The notes below the pieces were generated by a model that saw nothing but the letters and a program-made list of their open reading frames with translations, searched no databases and was not told the origin of the DNA. From Halichondria panicea (lineage: Eukaryota; Porifera; Demospongiae; Suberitida; Halichondriidae), in assembly GCF_963675165.1 (NCBI RefSeq), contig NC_087393.1:3415502-3479501 (forward strand): a stretch of DNA of 64,000 nt. The letters run 5' to 3'. A program made the translations under genes and the position numbers. Positions 22,644-35,800 of the stretch are shown in pieces. Numbering within the stretch: position 1 is the first letter of the stretch; each line of letters begins with the position of its first letter.

Positions 22644-25600
22644 ATGCTGGTAAGTTCCTCTGTAGTTATAATTATGCTAGACTACATAGATCTATTTTAA
22701 TAGGCTGAACAGTCAACAGCTAGAGCAATAATTACTTATAATTATAATAGTATATTGCTATAGCTATTATTAATATAATTGTAAAGAATTTCTTGCTTTC
22801 TAGGTGCATGGTATGATGGCCCATCTCCTGCTCTTCGTGCTTCTAGTATGCAGTGTGTCCGCCACTCCACAGCAACAAACAGTAGGAGCAGCAGAGAAGC
22901 CCAACATTGTGTTTATACTGGCTGATGACATGGGACTCTGGGCGGCTGCTACCTATGGAAACTCTGAGATAATCACTCCAAACATTGACAAGTTAGCAGA
23001 GGAAGGTATCAAGTTCAACAATGCTTTCTGCAACACCCCAGTGTGCTCAGCCAGCAGAACTTCTTATTTTACAGGTATATTGGTGTACGGTGCTGGACCG
23101 CAAAATTTGAGCTTGCCATGAGCTTCTTCATGTCCAATTTAATTACTAGTCACTATAGTACTGGGTACAAAATTAACAAAACATGATGACTGTGATGAGA
23201 GGATTTTTGCTATAAAACTAAGCATTTAAGTTTTCTGAAAGTCCGTATCATCGCCGTACGTAAAGTCTTTAGATTTGAGTAATCCAGTATAATTTTTTGG
23301 ACAGTTCTATAGTTGTTGACAGCCGTCTTCTGTGTAGCTAATTATATGCCATGTGACTGCCATTGATTGCATGCATGCATGTATCTATACCAAGTTTACT
23401 ATAGAAGGAGGTAGCTCTGCTCAGAAAAAGTAGGACACGTGTCATAATTATCGAAGTATATGTGCATGCATGGAGAAAGTAAAAGATGTAGCTAATTATG
23501 TGCCATGTGACTGCCATTGATTGCATGCATACATGTATCTATACCAAGTTTACTATAGAAGGAGGTAGCTCTGCTCAGAAAAAGTAGGACACGTGTCATA
23601 ATTATTGAAGTATATGTGCATGCATGGAGAAAGTAAAAGAATATACGGAAGCATGAAACCAAAAGTTGCTCGCATGTATCTATACTAAGTTTACTGCAGA
23701 AGGAGAATACTTAGGTAGCTCTGCTCAGAAAAAGTAGGACATGTGTCATAATTATCGAAGTATATGTGCATGCATGGAGAAAGTAAAGAATATACGGCGC
23801 ATGAAACCAAAAGTTGCTCTCCTATATATAGCTAATCTAAAAGACTGCAAGAGATCATAGCACTCCACAGTAGTTGGTAGCAAGGGGAAAGCAAGGCCAA
23901 CACATGTTTCTATAACCCTCAGTTTGCCGCGGTTATGACGCATGCTCACTCCTATATATTTAAACGTACCGTTACTACCGTACCGTTGAAAACTAACTGA
24001 GTGTAGCCTGTTCGTTGACAAAAAGAACGCCGGTCAAATTCTTACAGTACTCAGTACTGATGATTAACCGCACGCCCACAACCGATCATGAATGTGATAT
24101 GGACAGGTTCATGTGACCCATGCATAATCATATTCATGACCAATAATTGTGCTCGTCGTGTCCTATGGTTAATTTATCGATTCAAGAAATTCCAGGAACT
24201 TGACCAGGCGTTCTTTTTGTCAGCCTGGTCTGGTCTCGAGGCTACTTTGAGTTAGTTGTGTCAATGCATAATTATGATAGATCGAAATGTCCCATTCTCA
24301 AAAAAATCATGGGCTATATATAAGTATTGTGCCGTACAGCACTTTATGATAGATACTCAACCCTACAGTATATATATAGAGAGGTCTTTACAATAACCGA
24401 AAGTAAAAATGTTTTAGTCAATCTGCGAAAAACTGAAATTTTAGTGCCTCAGAAATAAAGGTTTAATATCTACTACTGTATTAACTAGAATATTTTGGGG
24501 GTGGAAATTATCTTTGCGAATGAGCCAAATTGATTTTTGTTTGTGTATTCAGTACTTTATTTTTAGGTTTATTTATCAACCCTCGCAAACTTCGCATATG
24601 TTTAATGCTCGCAAAATATTCTAGTAATACGGTATTATAGAGCCTCTAATGGGGTAGTTACAAGCTGTAGCAGCTGATTATCATGTACTGTATGCTGCAT
24701 CAAACCTAAATACTATAGTTATGATATACAATAGAGTTTGGCAACAGAACGTTCTTGCACGGTTGCGTAAAGGGACCCAATTGTGTTTACTGGTTGATCA
24801 ACCGGATGTCTGATTATAACAACTGGGTGTCTGATTGATTAACCGGTTTCCGGTTTTTCGATCGAGAAGTTGAGCATGAAAAAATTAATAGTGTGCAATT
24901 TTGAGCACAATGTGATGGCCTATTGAGACTACTCTGCAGCTGGGCCCACTATTATTCTTTTAACTTGCAGGTCGTCTACCCAGTCAGACTGGAGTACATG
25001 ACTGGATTAGCCGAGGGAATGGCTGTGAGGACGAAGCCATTGACTACACTGGTAAAGAGGAATCTTACACGGATATTCTCAGCTCCCATGGCTACTACTG
25101 TGCAATGAGCGGCAAATACCATCTAGGGGACCAACAATACCCCCAGCACTCATTCAAGCACTGGTTCGTACACCAGAAAGGGGGCTCGACTTACATTAAT
25201 CCCCCAATGGTAAACAACTCCAAGTGTGAGAATATTAAAGGCTATGTGACCGATATAATAACCGACGATGCTATTAGCTTTATCAACGGGTACACTAAGA
25301 GCGGAATGAAGGATCCATTCTATATCTCTGTGCATTACACGTCTCCCCATTCTCCATATGTTGGGGCAGACGGCAAAGCCGATTCTATGCACCCCAAGCA
25401 ATATGTAGATATGTACAACAATTCCAAGTTCATCTCCTGCCCTCAAGAGCCCATGTCCCCCTATGCTAGACATTTTTCTAAGGGGCTAACGGAACACTGC
25501 CTTGGAAACCGAGAGTGTTTAAAAGGCTACTATGCTGCTGTAACTGCCATGGATATGAACATTGGTAGAATACTAGATACTCTCCACTCTAACGGTCTAG

Positions 25601-26247
25601 ATCAGAGCACTCTTGTTGTGTTTGCTAGTGATCACGGCTTTAATGCAGGTCACCATGGACTTTGGGGTAAGGGGAATGCAGCGTACCCCTTAAACATGTT
25701 TGATACTTCGATAAGAATTCCAATGATTTGGCGACACCTTGGAGTTATCAAACCAGCAGTTGAAAACTCTGTGGTTCAAGTTCTGGACGTAGCACCTACT
25801 CTGATCGAATATGCTGTCAATACAAGCTTTCCATCTATTCGTAATATACCAGGAGAGAGCTTTTCCGGACTACTAACAGACCCCAGTTCAAGGAACTCAA
25901 AAATGTTTAGAGTAATTTTTGGAGAGTATGGTCAGACACGTTATGCTCGTTCAAATGCTACAGATGGCATTAAGTATGTCACGAGGCTAACAGGACATGC
26001 AGAGCTGTACGACCTTGAGAATGACAAGACGGAGAAGCTCAACCTACTGAGTCCGTTTTCAGGGATTAAAGAGAAAGTAAACAGCATGGCAACGGTGTAT
26101 GATAGAGCCCTGAGGGAATGGTTCTCCTTCTATGAGGACCCGTACGTTAGTGGGTGGGCCAAACCAGTCACTGGAACAGGTCAGAGGAGGGCACTCTACT
26201 ACAATACGAGCGGGTGGCCCAACACACCTGAATTCGACCAGCTATAA
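22644..26247 (+). CDS. Secreted S1-family sulfatase
   Basis: Main exons 22804-23074 and 24971-26247. A strong donor after ATGCTG (22644-22649) splices in frame onto 22804, so I place the start there; otherwise the first in-frame ATG is 22813. The model gives 517 residues. A signal peptide (AHLLLFVLLVCSVSA) precedes NIVFILADDMG, the metal-binding start of the fold. The formylglycine motif is CSASR followed by TSYFTGRLPSQTGVH; eukaryotic enzymes usually have Pro at the third place, here Ala. SGKYHLGD and ASDHGFNAGHHGLWGKG supply the catalytic Lys/His and the DHG metal site, so all active-site elements are present. Substrate (a sulfated glycan is likely) cannot be assigned; the GLWGKGN and NMFDTSIRIPMIWR region resembles bacterial-type sulfatases. 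The 1.9-kb intron is repeat-rich. Confidence 0.88.
23333..23815. repeat. Three-copy tandem repeat, about 156-bp period
   Basis: The block starting GTAGCTAATTATATGCCATG at 23333 recurs at 23489 almost unchanged; a third, truncated copy with an internal insertion runs from about 23666. Each carries the stretch AGCTCTGCTCAGAAAAAGTA. All lie in the sulfatase intron. Confidence 0.85.
24015..24222. mobile_element. Small inverted-repeat element (MITE-like)
   Basis: GACAAAAAGAACGCCGGTCAA near 24017 pairs with TTGACCAGGCGTTCTTTTTG near 24199. Arms of about 25 bases bracket about 150 bases with no coding potential. Target duplication not resolved. Confidence 0.55.
24471..24636. mobile_element. MITE-like element with TACTGTATTA-type ends
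   Basis: Left arm CTGTATTAACTAGAATATTT and right arm (reverse) CCGTATTACTAGAATATTTT form a terminal inverted repeat around about 120 bases. No ORF. Confidence 0.6.
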
Positions 26248-26478
26248 TCCCATAATTATCAGATATAATAGATATACTACCAGGAGTGCATGCATGTGTA
26301 CTCCTGGTGCTACATATAGCTACACTACATGTAGTATAATATTATAGATAACATGTTTGATGGAAATTAAAGTTATAACTTACTAATACTACTATGATCC
26401 TAATACTATGATTATGAATTGATCTCAAAACTAATAATAGAAAAATTTGAAATGAAGCTCAGCAGTTTGAACGTGTAA
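26248..26478. other. Convergent 3' gap, sulfatase versus HECT gene
   Basis: 231 bases between two convergent stop codons. An ATTAAA hexamer near 26366 may be the sulfatase polyadenylation signal. Nothing else seen. Confidence 0.5.
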
Positions 26479-27347
26479 TCAGTGTAAGAGGAAAGTTTGC
26501 TGGCCATACATTATTGCTAATTCAAGTTTCTCCTTGAGACCTTTTTTACTCTCGTATTCGGGCAAAGAGATGGAGTTAAAGCATGTAGCAGCTTGAGGGA
26601 GCGAATTGGGACCTGTAAGGATGCACACACACATGCATGTGCATGGTGAATCACCACTGGTGATTGTATAGTACAACATGATATTGAGGAGGGTAGGCAT
26701 AGAAAGTGAAACGCTCATCTTAGCCTTCATTCGATATAAACATGCCTGATAATAATTATGAAATCGAACAGTCACTCATGCAAGTGACAAGCATTAGCAA
26801 TTCAGTAGCGAGATAACCCCATTAAAAAAAGCCTTCATGATAGTCAAGGGAATACGCTGCACTATAGTTACCAGTAAATCCCCTCTGAACTCTGAAGCTC
26901 CACTGGCCCATGTCAGCAGACGGTAGACAGGAGCAACCCGTAGTGAATTGAAGGAACTTGCACCTCTGTTCCTGTATTTAAGTTAATCCTGAAGGTCACG
27001 CACAAAGTACAACTATAGCGGCATCATGGAACACACATTACAAAAGCCCATCTCGTTTAAACGCTCCCTCTACAGACTTCGATATAATAAACGCCCGGGT
27101 ATTTAATCAAGTAAATACGGTATACATACCCGAGAGAATCTCTCCAGAACATCCCACAGCCATTGGACAACGTTGTGGTTAGGGGAATACCCACTGTAGG
27201 TGGTTCTTGAGCGAATAAAATTGATGTCCACCTCTGGCTGGCCACTCAGGATGACTTCCAGTTCATGGGCGGAGAATGTGACCAATTGTTCATGAATGAT
27301 CACGTGATGAAGCCCGTCCCTCATGGCCGTCAGCTGTCCATTGATGC

Positions 27348-27395
<48 letters not shown>

Positions 27396-29564
27396 TAAGA
27401 TGCCGTGACAATCATAATTTTGTGAAGTGAGCTAGTATAGTGGATGCTCTCGATAATTTTTGTCCATTCCCAAGAGGCTAATAACAATACTCACTATGTA
27501 GATGCCAGTTGCAGAGTTTGTCAACAAACTCCTCCCGATTCTCCATAGTGACATTTTTGTCCTCCCCTCCCTCCTCCAGTGCCTCTGTATGCAGGGCCCC
27601 AAAATGGCTCCTCTGAGCGGTAAAAGTTACTGCCAGTTCTTGAAGAACCTCCTCACTTTCACTGTTCAGAATTGTCAAGAGACTCCTGGAAGAGAGACAA
27701 TGTACATGCCTAGTACATGTATTATATACTGTATGCTTTTACTCTGTCATGCAATTTACAGCTCCCAGTGTACACGATACGTTCACAACTTTCTTGCTAC
27801 CAGTGTGCTTCATAGTTTAATACAGAATTGCTAATGGGGTAAGAGGGGCTAAAACTAATTTGAAAGTGGTTTGTTAAAACCACGTTATGTAATGCAAAAC
27901 TTTTCGACGACCAACTATAAACGTTACGCCATTTTTTTCTTCGAGGTCAATTACTGGAAGTAATTGATGATTCAAAATTTTAGCAGCCATAATTTTGGAG
28001 TATAAATCTGCGAAAATTGCAAAAATTAGGTGGCTCAAAATTTGTTACAAATTTGTTACTTTTCAAGTATAAATATTGCTCGCCATTTCCCCAACAACAA
28101 TCCAAAGGGATTAATGTGCACTTAGTATTGTGAAAATGTTAGTGGTTTTCTCTACTGTGCATATCAGGTTGGATTAGTGAGTCTCACGTGTGGAGTGTAG
28201 GGTCCTCCAGTTTTAAGTCGTCAAGGGAACACTTCTGCTTGAGGAGGGACTTGTAGACAGAGGGTGTAAACCGCACTGGGATCTGGTGACCTGCAGGGTT
28301 TGAACAGAGCTCACATAATTCACTCACAGAGCGTAGGTAACTCCTCACCATCGCAAATAGCCCTTCCTAGTATCTTGCCAAAGAACTGGAAGAAAGTGAG
28401 ATGGTGGGGGTCGATGGATGACAGTTGACAGGGCTTGTAAAAGCCATTGATATTCTGGAAGAGAGCATATTGCGGGTCCACCAGCTGCTGAGAGAGGAGT
28501 TGGAAGAACTCTCTATGTAGAAGTGTGTGTGTTGGGGCTGACTGTAAAGCATGCATGCATGCAATCGGATTTAGGATGTGGCTACTCAACTAAGATAGCT
28601 GGCAAAAGAGATCGCATGTGATAATTATACAAGTATCAGTTCCCACACCACCAGTCTAACCACCTAAAAATAAACATGTTCTTTGTAATATAATGTATGC
28701 TCTGTACGTACGATAACGTAAATCACCTTGCAACGCCTCCAGTGTCTATTCCAGGCTCCGCCCCAAACCGCACTCTCAAATGGTTTTGGAAATAGTCTGG
28801 GTGAACAACAAACACACTCATGCTGCTCTCTAGTAGGTTGTCTCTGTGTACGGTAAAGGTGGGGGTCTTGGTACTACCGTACAGCCGAGTAAGATAGAGC
28901 TGCAGCTTGCAAACTCGGCTGCTTAGACTTTCTTGGACTACTTTGAGTACAGTGTACTCTATTGGACAGAAGGGAAGCTGCTCATTACAGAAGGAAATTT
29001 TAAATTGAAGCGAGCCTTTTTCATTGGCAAAGACATCGAAGCAAAACACATTTTCTGGTTGAGATTCTCGTTGGGGTAGAGGACTACATTCAGCGTAGAA
29101 ACTCTCCATCATTACTTCTCCTTTTATGCGTAGTTGCCATCCTTTGAAGGGGCAGGGGTTGAAATATTGATCATACATTGCAATCATACATGGGACACGC
29201 TCTGATACTGAAAGTTCGTATGTATTACTCTGAAGAAGTTGAAAGTTGTCGGGATAAGGGTTCCCACTATTTACCTTGACAGAACTAAACACCTTGTTAT
29301 TAATGCACAAGTTATACAGTCCTTGTATGGTGACTCTTGCTTTTATCATGTAAGTGCCGTCATTATTGTCTTGTACATGACACGCAATGTTTGTTGGATT
29401 TTCAACCAAATGTTGGTGGCTCAGAGGATATTGCTGGTCAGGGTGGGAGGTATTTGCAACAGGTCTGATTTCAGCACTCGTAATGGCACCACCTGAGTTG
29501 TGAGTATTTCCGTAGTCGTCTCGAGCCGTGATTTTGAGTGATATATCATCACCTGCTCGGAAGG
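26479..29564 (-). CDS. HECT-type E3 ubiquitin ligase exons with filamin-like repeat (AREL1-like)
   Basis: Seven exons phase cleanly: 28727-29564, 28349-28512, 28188-28290, 27495-27685, 27130-27350, 26872-26971, 26479-26612. The first encodes a filamin-type immunoglobulin repeat (AGDDISLKITARDDYGN) and a linker. The HECT N-lobe starts at LRVRFGAEPGIDTGGVAREF, continues through FFGKILGRAICDG and YKSLLKQKC, and the C-lobe has KFLQFTTGCSCLP and the catalytic cysteine in SLPQAATCFNSISLPEY, ending near the stop. All elements of a working ligase are present. The filamin-plus-HECT order resembles human AREL1. No convincing start codon lies just upstream; the first exon needs a one-base phase, supplied exactly by a donor at 30146-30147 in the ankyrin gene. 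I think these exons are the 3' part of that gene; alternatively a start at 29721 gives a 609-residue protein. Confidence 0.85.
27352..27390. repeat. (GT)n microsatellite in HECT intron
   Basis: Pure GT run of about 39 bases immediately at the acceptor of the exon starting at 27350; on the coding strand the CA run forms the tract before the splice acceptor. Confidence 0.9.

Positions 29565-29565
<1 letters not shown>

Positions 29566-29609
<44 letters not shown>
29566..29609. repeat. (GT)n microsatellite next to filamin/HECT exon
   Basis: About 44 bases of GT abut the acceptor of the exon that begins at 29564, the same arrangement as at 27352. Confidence 0.9.
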
Positions 29610-29611
<2 letters not shown>

Positions 29612-29751
29612 ATTCATGCATGAAGCAACACTCAACAAATACCTGCACTGTACATTACCTGCACTGTACACATTACCAGTACGTAATTATGCAGTACAAA
29701 CATTTGGGGACTCATAAACATCGAGAGGGAGGCAGGTCAGATAGAACGTGT

Positions 29752-29757
29752 TTTATT
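29752..29757 (-). terminator. Possible intronic polyadenylation signal AATAAA
   Basis: AATAAA on the minus strand, 110 bases past the stop at 29867. Its use would end the transcript before the HECT exons. Confidence 0.5.
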
Positions 29758-29866
29758 ACAGCAATAATAATTATGTTAGCAGGTGCATGGCTAAGCCACA
29801 TTTGAGGGGATTTACAATGACATATACTGTAGTAAATGTACTATATACACTTCATAACAGCTAATC

Positions 29867-32800
29867 TCACGACTTACAGCATATGTTACCAAGCACTTCC
29901 TTGTCATTATTAGTCACTGTGCTTGTTGCTGTACACAATGGACCAGGAACAATATAACAGGTGGTGGGGTCAGCGGACACATGATCTATCCATTGAGTTG
30001 TCAGGACAGTGTGGCATAATGCACAAGCAACGTACACTTTGAGCACACAAGCGTTTCTCATTTTTAAAACGACCACGGACCTCCCATTGGAAAGCCTAAC
30101 GCACGACATCCTGAGAGAATGTCTTATCTTCTGTTCGATTGTCTTACCCATCTTAGAGTCAAGACAGGCCAAGACCATGACATTTTTGTCCTCTTTAAGT
30201 AGCCATTGCGAGAGACCACCATGTTTAAGAGCCATGCTAATGTAGTGCATTTGAGACTCATCATTGGATGACGTCTGGTGACCAGTTTTTGTGTGTTGGC
30301 GTCGTAGTTTTTTGACACAACCAGTAGCTGCTTCAACTTCCATGTTTCTTTTGCTTACCTCCAGGAGCGGCTGTACAGCCTTAAGACACATGGGCACAAT
30401 AGAGGGTTTGTTGGGAACCTTGATAGATGGAAACACATTCCTCTGACAACAATGGCTTGAGTGGGAAGCAACAAAAACTAGTGGTTGTCCTGCAATTGTC
30501 TGACGATACCCAGGCATGGGATAAGAGCAGCTGTATGCTTTGAACGGGGAACCTTCAATTGGATTATTGTTCAATCTGATTGAAATATCATGGATACCTT
30601 GGCTTCGTGGTGTCCACTGAATTTTAAAGATTCCTTCAGGCTTCAAATTAATAAGAAGATCCTTCGAAGCTGTTTTAAAGTGGGGATCTGTGGACGAGCT
30701 AGCAGTTATTAGCTTAGAGTTACTGTCTTTTATCGTCATGTTCAAGATACATTGGATGGTGGGGGAGGAGGTGAGAGGTCTACCATTGTAGCTAACAAGT
30801 TGCACTCTGATTGTATTGCACATGCCTTCACTTGGAAACTGGAACCCAGGACTCTTCGAAATATCAATATGACATCTGAATGGAGCTGGTACGTTGGGTG
30901 GTGGAAATTCGATAGTGTTTTGTTGAGTTTTTGTTTTTGAAGCAGCTGATATTACAGATTGAAATACAACAATCATATTGTCACTCAGAGCCCTTGTTTG
31001 CAGGTCTGTAGCAGAGAGTTTGAGAATTGAGTATCCTCCTTTAGTAGTAAAACCGGTGGCTTCTCTTTCAGTTAAAATACCTTTGAGCCCACCGTTGAAT
31101 ATAGCTCTGGCTAGTCTGGGCTTCAAGGTTAGCACCTGCATTAACTTTGAAAACGAGTTGACGAAGGTGGTCATTTTGACGAAGTTCTTGATTTGTGGAA
31201 GAGAGATTTTACTGAGGTCTTGAAGCGTATGTACTGTTAAAGTATCTTCGCTGTCTTGTACTCCAAGTGATACAAACCCTTCATCCAGTCTTCCCATCTT
31301 CAAAGAATGAGTCAGATTAGGTAAAATTTTATTAGATACAAATTCTTTGACAAGACATACACACGCCTCTCTTTCTGTATCAAGCAAACACTCCACCAGT
31401 CCTTCAAATAACAACTCATAGAAAGAGTTTGGGTTCACAGGATCATCTTCTTCATACTTGTCGATAACAGAGATACTAATCTTCAAGGTCCTGTCTTGTC
31501 TGACAACTGACACACAAGATAAGTTGTATCTGTCGGAAGAAACGAGGTGCACTTCTAGTCTGTTCAAAAACGGGGACGTTCCACTGAAACATTGAAGTTT
31601 TTTATATTGCTTTCCAGGGTGTAAGCTCGCATACAGTACATGGGGACTTTGCACTAAACTCAAAACGTTGACGCAGTCGTCCAAAGCTTGAGTGATAGCA
31701 GAGCCATGGTCAGCAATTGTGAAGTCATAATCACAAGAGACAGTAACTTTTAAACTGTTCGAAATAACCTTTTTGAGTTGCCTTTTGAAAAATTGACACA
31801 AGTCTGTCACGTCCTTTGGTGATCCACTATATATACTGACAGCAGAACTATCAAAGGAAGACTGAATATCACTATTGTCAATTTTGTCCATAGAGGGGAA
31901 CAAAATAGCCCCATCGCTAGGCTTGTAAGAGAGTGTAAGCGTACCCTGATCTCCATAGACCTTGAATGAAGGAACGGCTGGCCACACTTGAGCGGTCACT
32001 ATTAGATTAGAAATTTGCTCAAGGTCTGAGAGGAGCGACAATTGCTCATATTCTCGGTTACTGCCAGTATGACCGCATATCTGACCTAGAACTGTAGGAG
32101 AGAAGACTACAGCCTCAACCAACACAGGTGTGTAGCGGTGCTTGTCCTGACAATCAGGCAGAGGAGTGGACAGAAAACACTCGGAGAAAGAATCCCAGTC
32201 CACAGTCAATAACACTTCTCTTGATCGGGTCCCATCTTTTGCTGAAAGTTGAAGAAGCCACGGATTGGATGGAGCGTAGCTAGTGTTACCAAGTTGTTTG
32301 ACAATGAGTAGGCTTTCGGACGGTGTCCAGTTGTGAGCAAGCCATGATGCAGCCAATGATAGATTCCCTTCACATTCACACATAGACTTGTAGAACTTTT
32401 CCAAAAGATTATAATAACTGACGTGTGAAAAAATGAGCTTCGATAGCTCAGGGACACACTTGGCAACCGGATTAATTTCAACGTCTATGGATTCGTATGT
32501 TAGACCAGTCTCAAGACTAAGATGGACAGCTGTGTTGTAGTTGCCCGAGGCGATTGCTAGTAAAAGTCCTTCCTCTAGTGCACCCCTCACAGAAAGAGCT
32601 GATCTGACTGTTTCCTTGACAGCCCGTTGTTCAAGTAGCTGACAAACAACTTTGTATCTGTTCAAACAGCAAGAAGTATGAAAAATGTTCAAAACTTCTT
32701 GACTGGTGGCGAAATCACGATACTTGATGAATAACAACACTTGCTCATCGTTGGAACATTGTTTGGTTAGATCAGTTGTGAAATCTAACAAATCATTCTT

Positions 32801-35800
32801 CAAATTTCCTATTGGACATTCTACTTCACCATAGAAATCACTACCACCCTCCACTGAAAGATACGCAAGGTCATAAGAATTGCGCTGGACCACATTTCCT
32901 GTTGCTGCAACCACTGACTTAACCACATTGATGTTCCTGTACTTCATTGCCGTTATCAACAGTTTCTCAATTTTCACTTCCCGAATGTTAAACACGAAGT
33001 TACATCGAGCACCAGTACTATTCGTCGAATGTTCATTTCTAGTCATCATTAGATGGAACCACCCACGTGCATTGATACTTTCCATTCTCCACCGTGACAC
33101 AGATACGTCTTCTTCTTGTGCAGCTTTTTTCACCAAAGATGTTTTCTGAAGTACTTCTCCAGCACCAAGGGCAAAGGCTAGATACAGAGAGCACTCTTTT
33201 TCAGAGTTTTCTTGAAGACAGGCTTCATGAGGTTTGTCACTATACAGATTGAGAATCAGTGCCACCATTTCTGCATTTCTAGTTCGAACAGCTGCATGAA
33301 GGATAGAGCCTGATGTTCTGGAGTGGCAATCGCTATCGTATTTCAAAATGTCTATCCCACGATTGAGTAGAGCTTTTACTCTTCTGACAGAACCTTGAAG
33401 CACAAGTTTGACAAAGCACTCACAATTCTCTACACCAACTTTATCAAAATACTTTTGAAGATGATTGGTTTCTGCCATGGCATCGAGAAGAATCTCAAAA
33501 GCTTCGTCACTAATTACTTTAACTGGATCCAGTACGTTGACCATCCTGCGGCAAAAAAACTCTCCAGCATACCTACCCAAGCATTTTACTAGAGCTATAC
33601 ATGTTTGTGGGTTTAGCATGTAAGTTGATTTGAGATACATCGTCGGTAGTACAGCCATTATTGTGTATCGACCATAGAACGTAATTGTCTGCTGTATCTG
33701 TCGGGAAAAAGGACTTTCAAAGCGTTTAAAGTTGGTTGATTCGCCATTGTCTACGTTCTTGTTAACAGTGATCAAGGCATCAAAAGAACCGATCAATAAA
33801 TGTTCTACTTTAAAGCCGGCTGGATTAGCTTTGTCCAAACTTTCTTTCCAAGCTTCAGCTAGAGTTGGGGCATTGTCTAGGTAGGAGATCTTCCCGACAT
33901 GACCATGAGCTAGTGCACACTCCCAGGGTGAAAGATTCTGTTCTCCATCTCTGTGTAGCAGCCGTGCACTTGTGAATGGCAGTCTCCGTAGCAATTCCAC
34001 CATTCCCCAGTAGCAGGACCAGCAGAGAATGCTGTGGAATCTGTCGTCAGTTTTGAGTTTCTCTATGAGATGATATGGTAAGGATTCCAAAGCATGCAAA
34101 GCTACATTAGTAAGTCCATACCTCACTGCTGCTTCAAGAATGGTCATGGTGACATTAAAATGCTTGTCATCTGTCGAACTTTCGAAACTACCAAGCTTAT
34201 TATACTGTTGTATGATCTTCTTGGTTAATGCACTTCTATTGTACATTGTGGCTGCAGTGAGAAACATCAATAGGTTACCTTCTACAGCACCCGGGTGAGA
34301 GGACATAACTAATCTGATGGCTGCATCAAAGCATGCTTCATCTCCGGACTTAACAATAGCTGTTAACGCTTTTTCATGAGTGGTATCTAGCTGACGGAGC
34401 AAAAACAATACGCAATCGGTGTGCTTATTCCACACAGCTATTTCAATAAGCTCCAATGTCTTTGTGTGCATCCATCCACGCAGTCCGCTCTTGGTGTACA
34501 ACAGTCTCAGTATATCAACTTTACCTCTTTTAGTAATAGCATGAATTAGGTTAATATCAGGGGGCTGTATTGTACAGTTTTTGATAACCTGAATACAGTA
34601 ACTCCACAATCCGGCTTTGGCAGCAAACATACAGGTATGGATATTATAAGCAATAGTCTCTGGTAGTACACTGGCGAGTAGTTTATCAAGTAAAGGCACC
34701 AAGTCCCGGACTGATAGACGTATGGCTTCAACAGCAAAAGAAAGTACAACTTCTTTCACCCAACATACCTGGCTTGCTAAAGACATATCACATTTGTACA
34801 CTGCAAATATATCCATCAGAATACGCTTGGCAATCTTTAAGTTTAAAACCTGAGCTAATTCTGGAAATGGAAATTTGGGAGAAGATGGTAAAACCTCGAA
34901 CAAGTATTCTTTACTCGGAAGGAAAATATCAATCAATGTTTCTTGTCTCTTGAGAGCTGTGTTGCTGTGAATTTGACATTGTGTGGAACGACAAACTGAA
35001 ACTTGGTGAGGACAAGTGAGCTTCAACTTAACTAAAGAGTGAATGTACCCATACAGAGGTGGCTCTCTGGAAGGTATAAGATTGAATCCCAAGTCAACTA
35101 ATAGTTTAATCGTGTTGTAATCACCACTACAAGCAGCATTGTACAAAGCATTTATTTCAACGCTGGAATTTAGCCTCAGGAATTCTACATAAGAAGATGT
35201 GGTGTGATTTAAAACAAATTCTAGCATGGGATACATTCCCCTCCTACAGGCGATGCCAAATACATCACCGATAGAAGATCTATTGTCAATACAGATGGTA
35301 ATAAACATAACACAATCTTTGAAGAATTGTTTGTGAACTCTCTGAGCAACTTGTAAGATGACATTGAGACTAGAAAGATGTCGATGTACATTACTATTGA
35401 AACCTTTGTAGAGACTGACTTCTTGAAGACTCTTATAGTGAAGGACATAGTGACAGAGGAAGCGCATTGTATCTTCTACGAGTGACTTTCCAAGCTCAAC
35501 ACATTCATTCGACGGAGAGAGAAGCAAAAGATATAGTAGTCTTGAAACATGCCTAAAACTCAATAGCCATAGTTGATTGTTTTCTTTCAAGGACAAGGTT
35601 GTCAGAATTTTCTCGATTGTAGCTGCTTTTACATGAGTGGCTAGAACAGGTAGTGAAGCGAGGAGGGAAGACAGAAAGTCCTCAGTCATGTGCGATTCAC
35701 GTGACCAAGCATCCAAGAGGGCATTGATAATGGGAGTTTGGCAGCGTTTGACTGCTTGTACCAGTGGATACCTGAAGTCAATGCATTGAATATCACAACA

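Noticed and set aside
29643..29721. Separate start exon for the HECT gene (MFMSPQMFVLHNYVL...)
   Set aside because: Phase fits, but the sequence is low in coding character and sits just past a polyadenylation signal; joining to the ankyrin gene explains the phase better. Kept only as an alternative.
29867..30145. Last 93 residues of the ankyrin frame as pure intron read-through
   Set aside because: Could be, if the 30147 donor is always used, but composition looks protein-like and an AATAAA follows, so I kept the stop at 29867 as a possible natural end.
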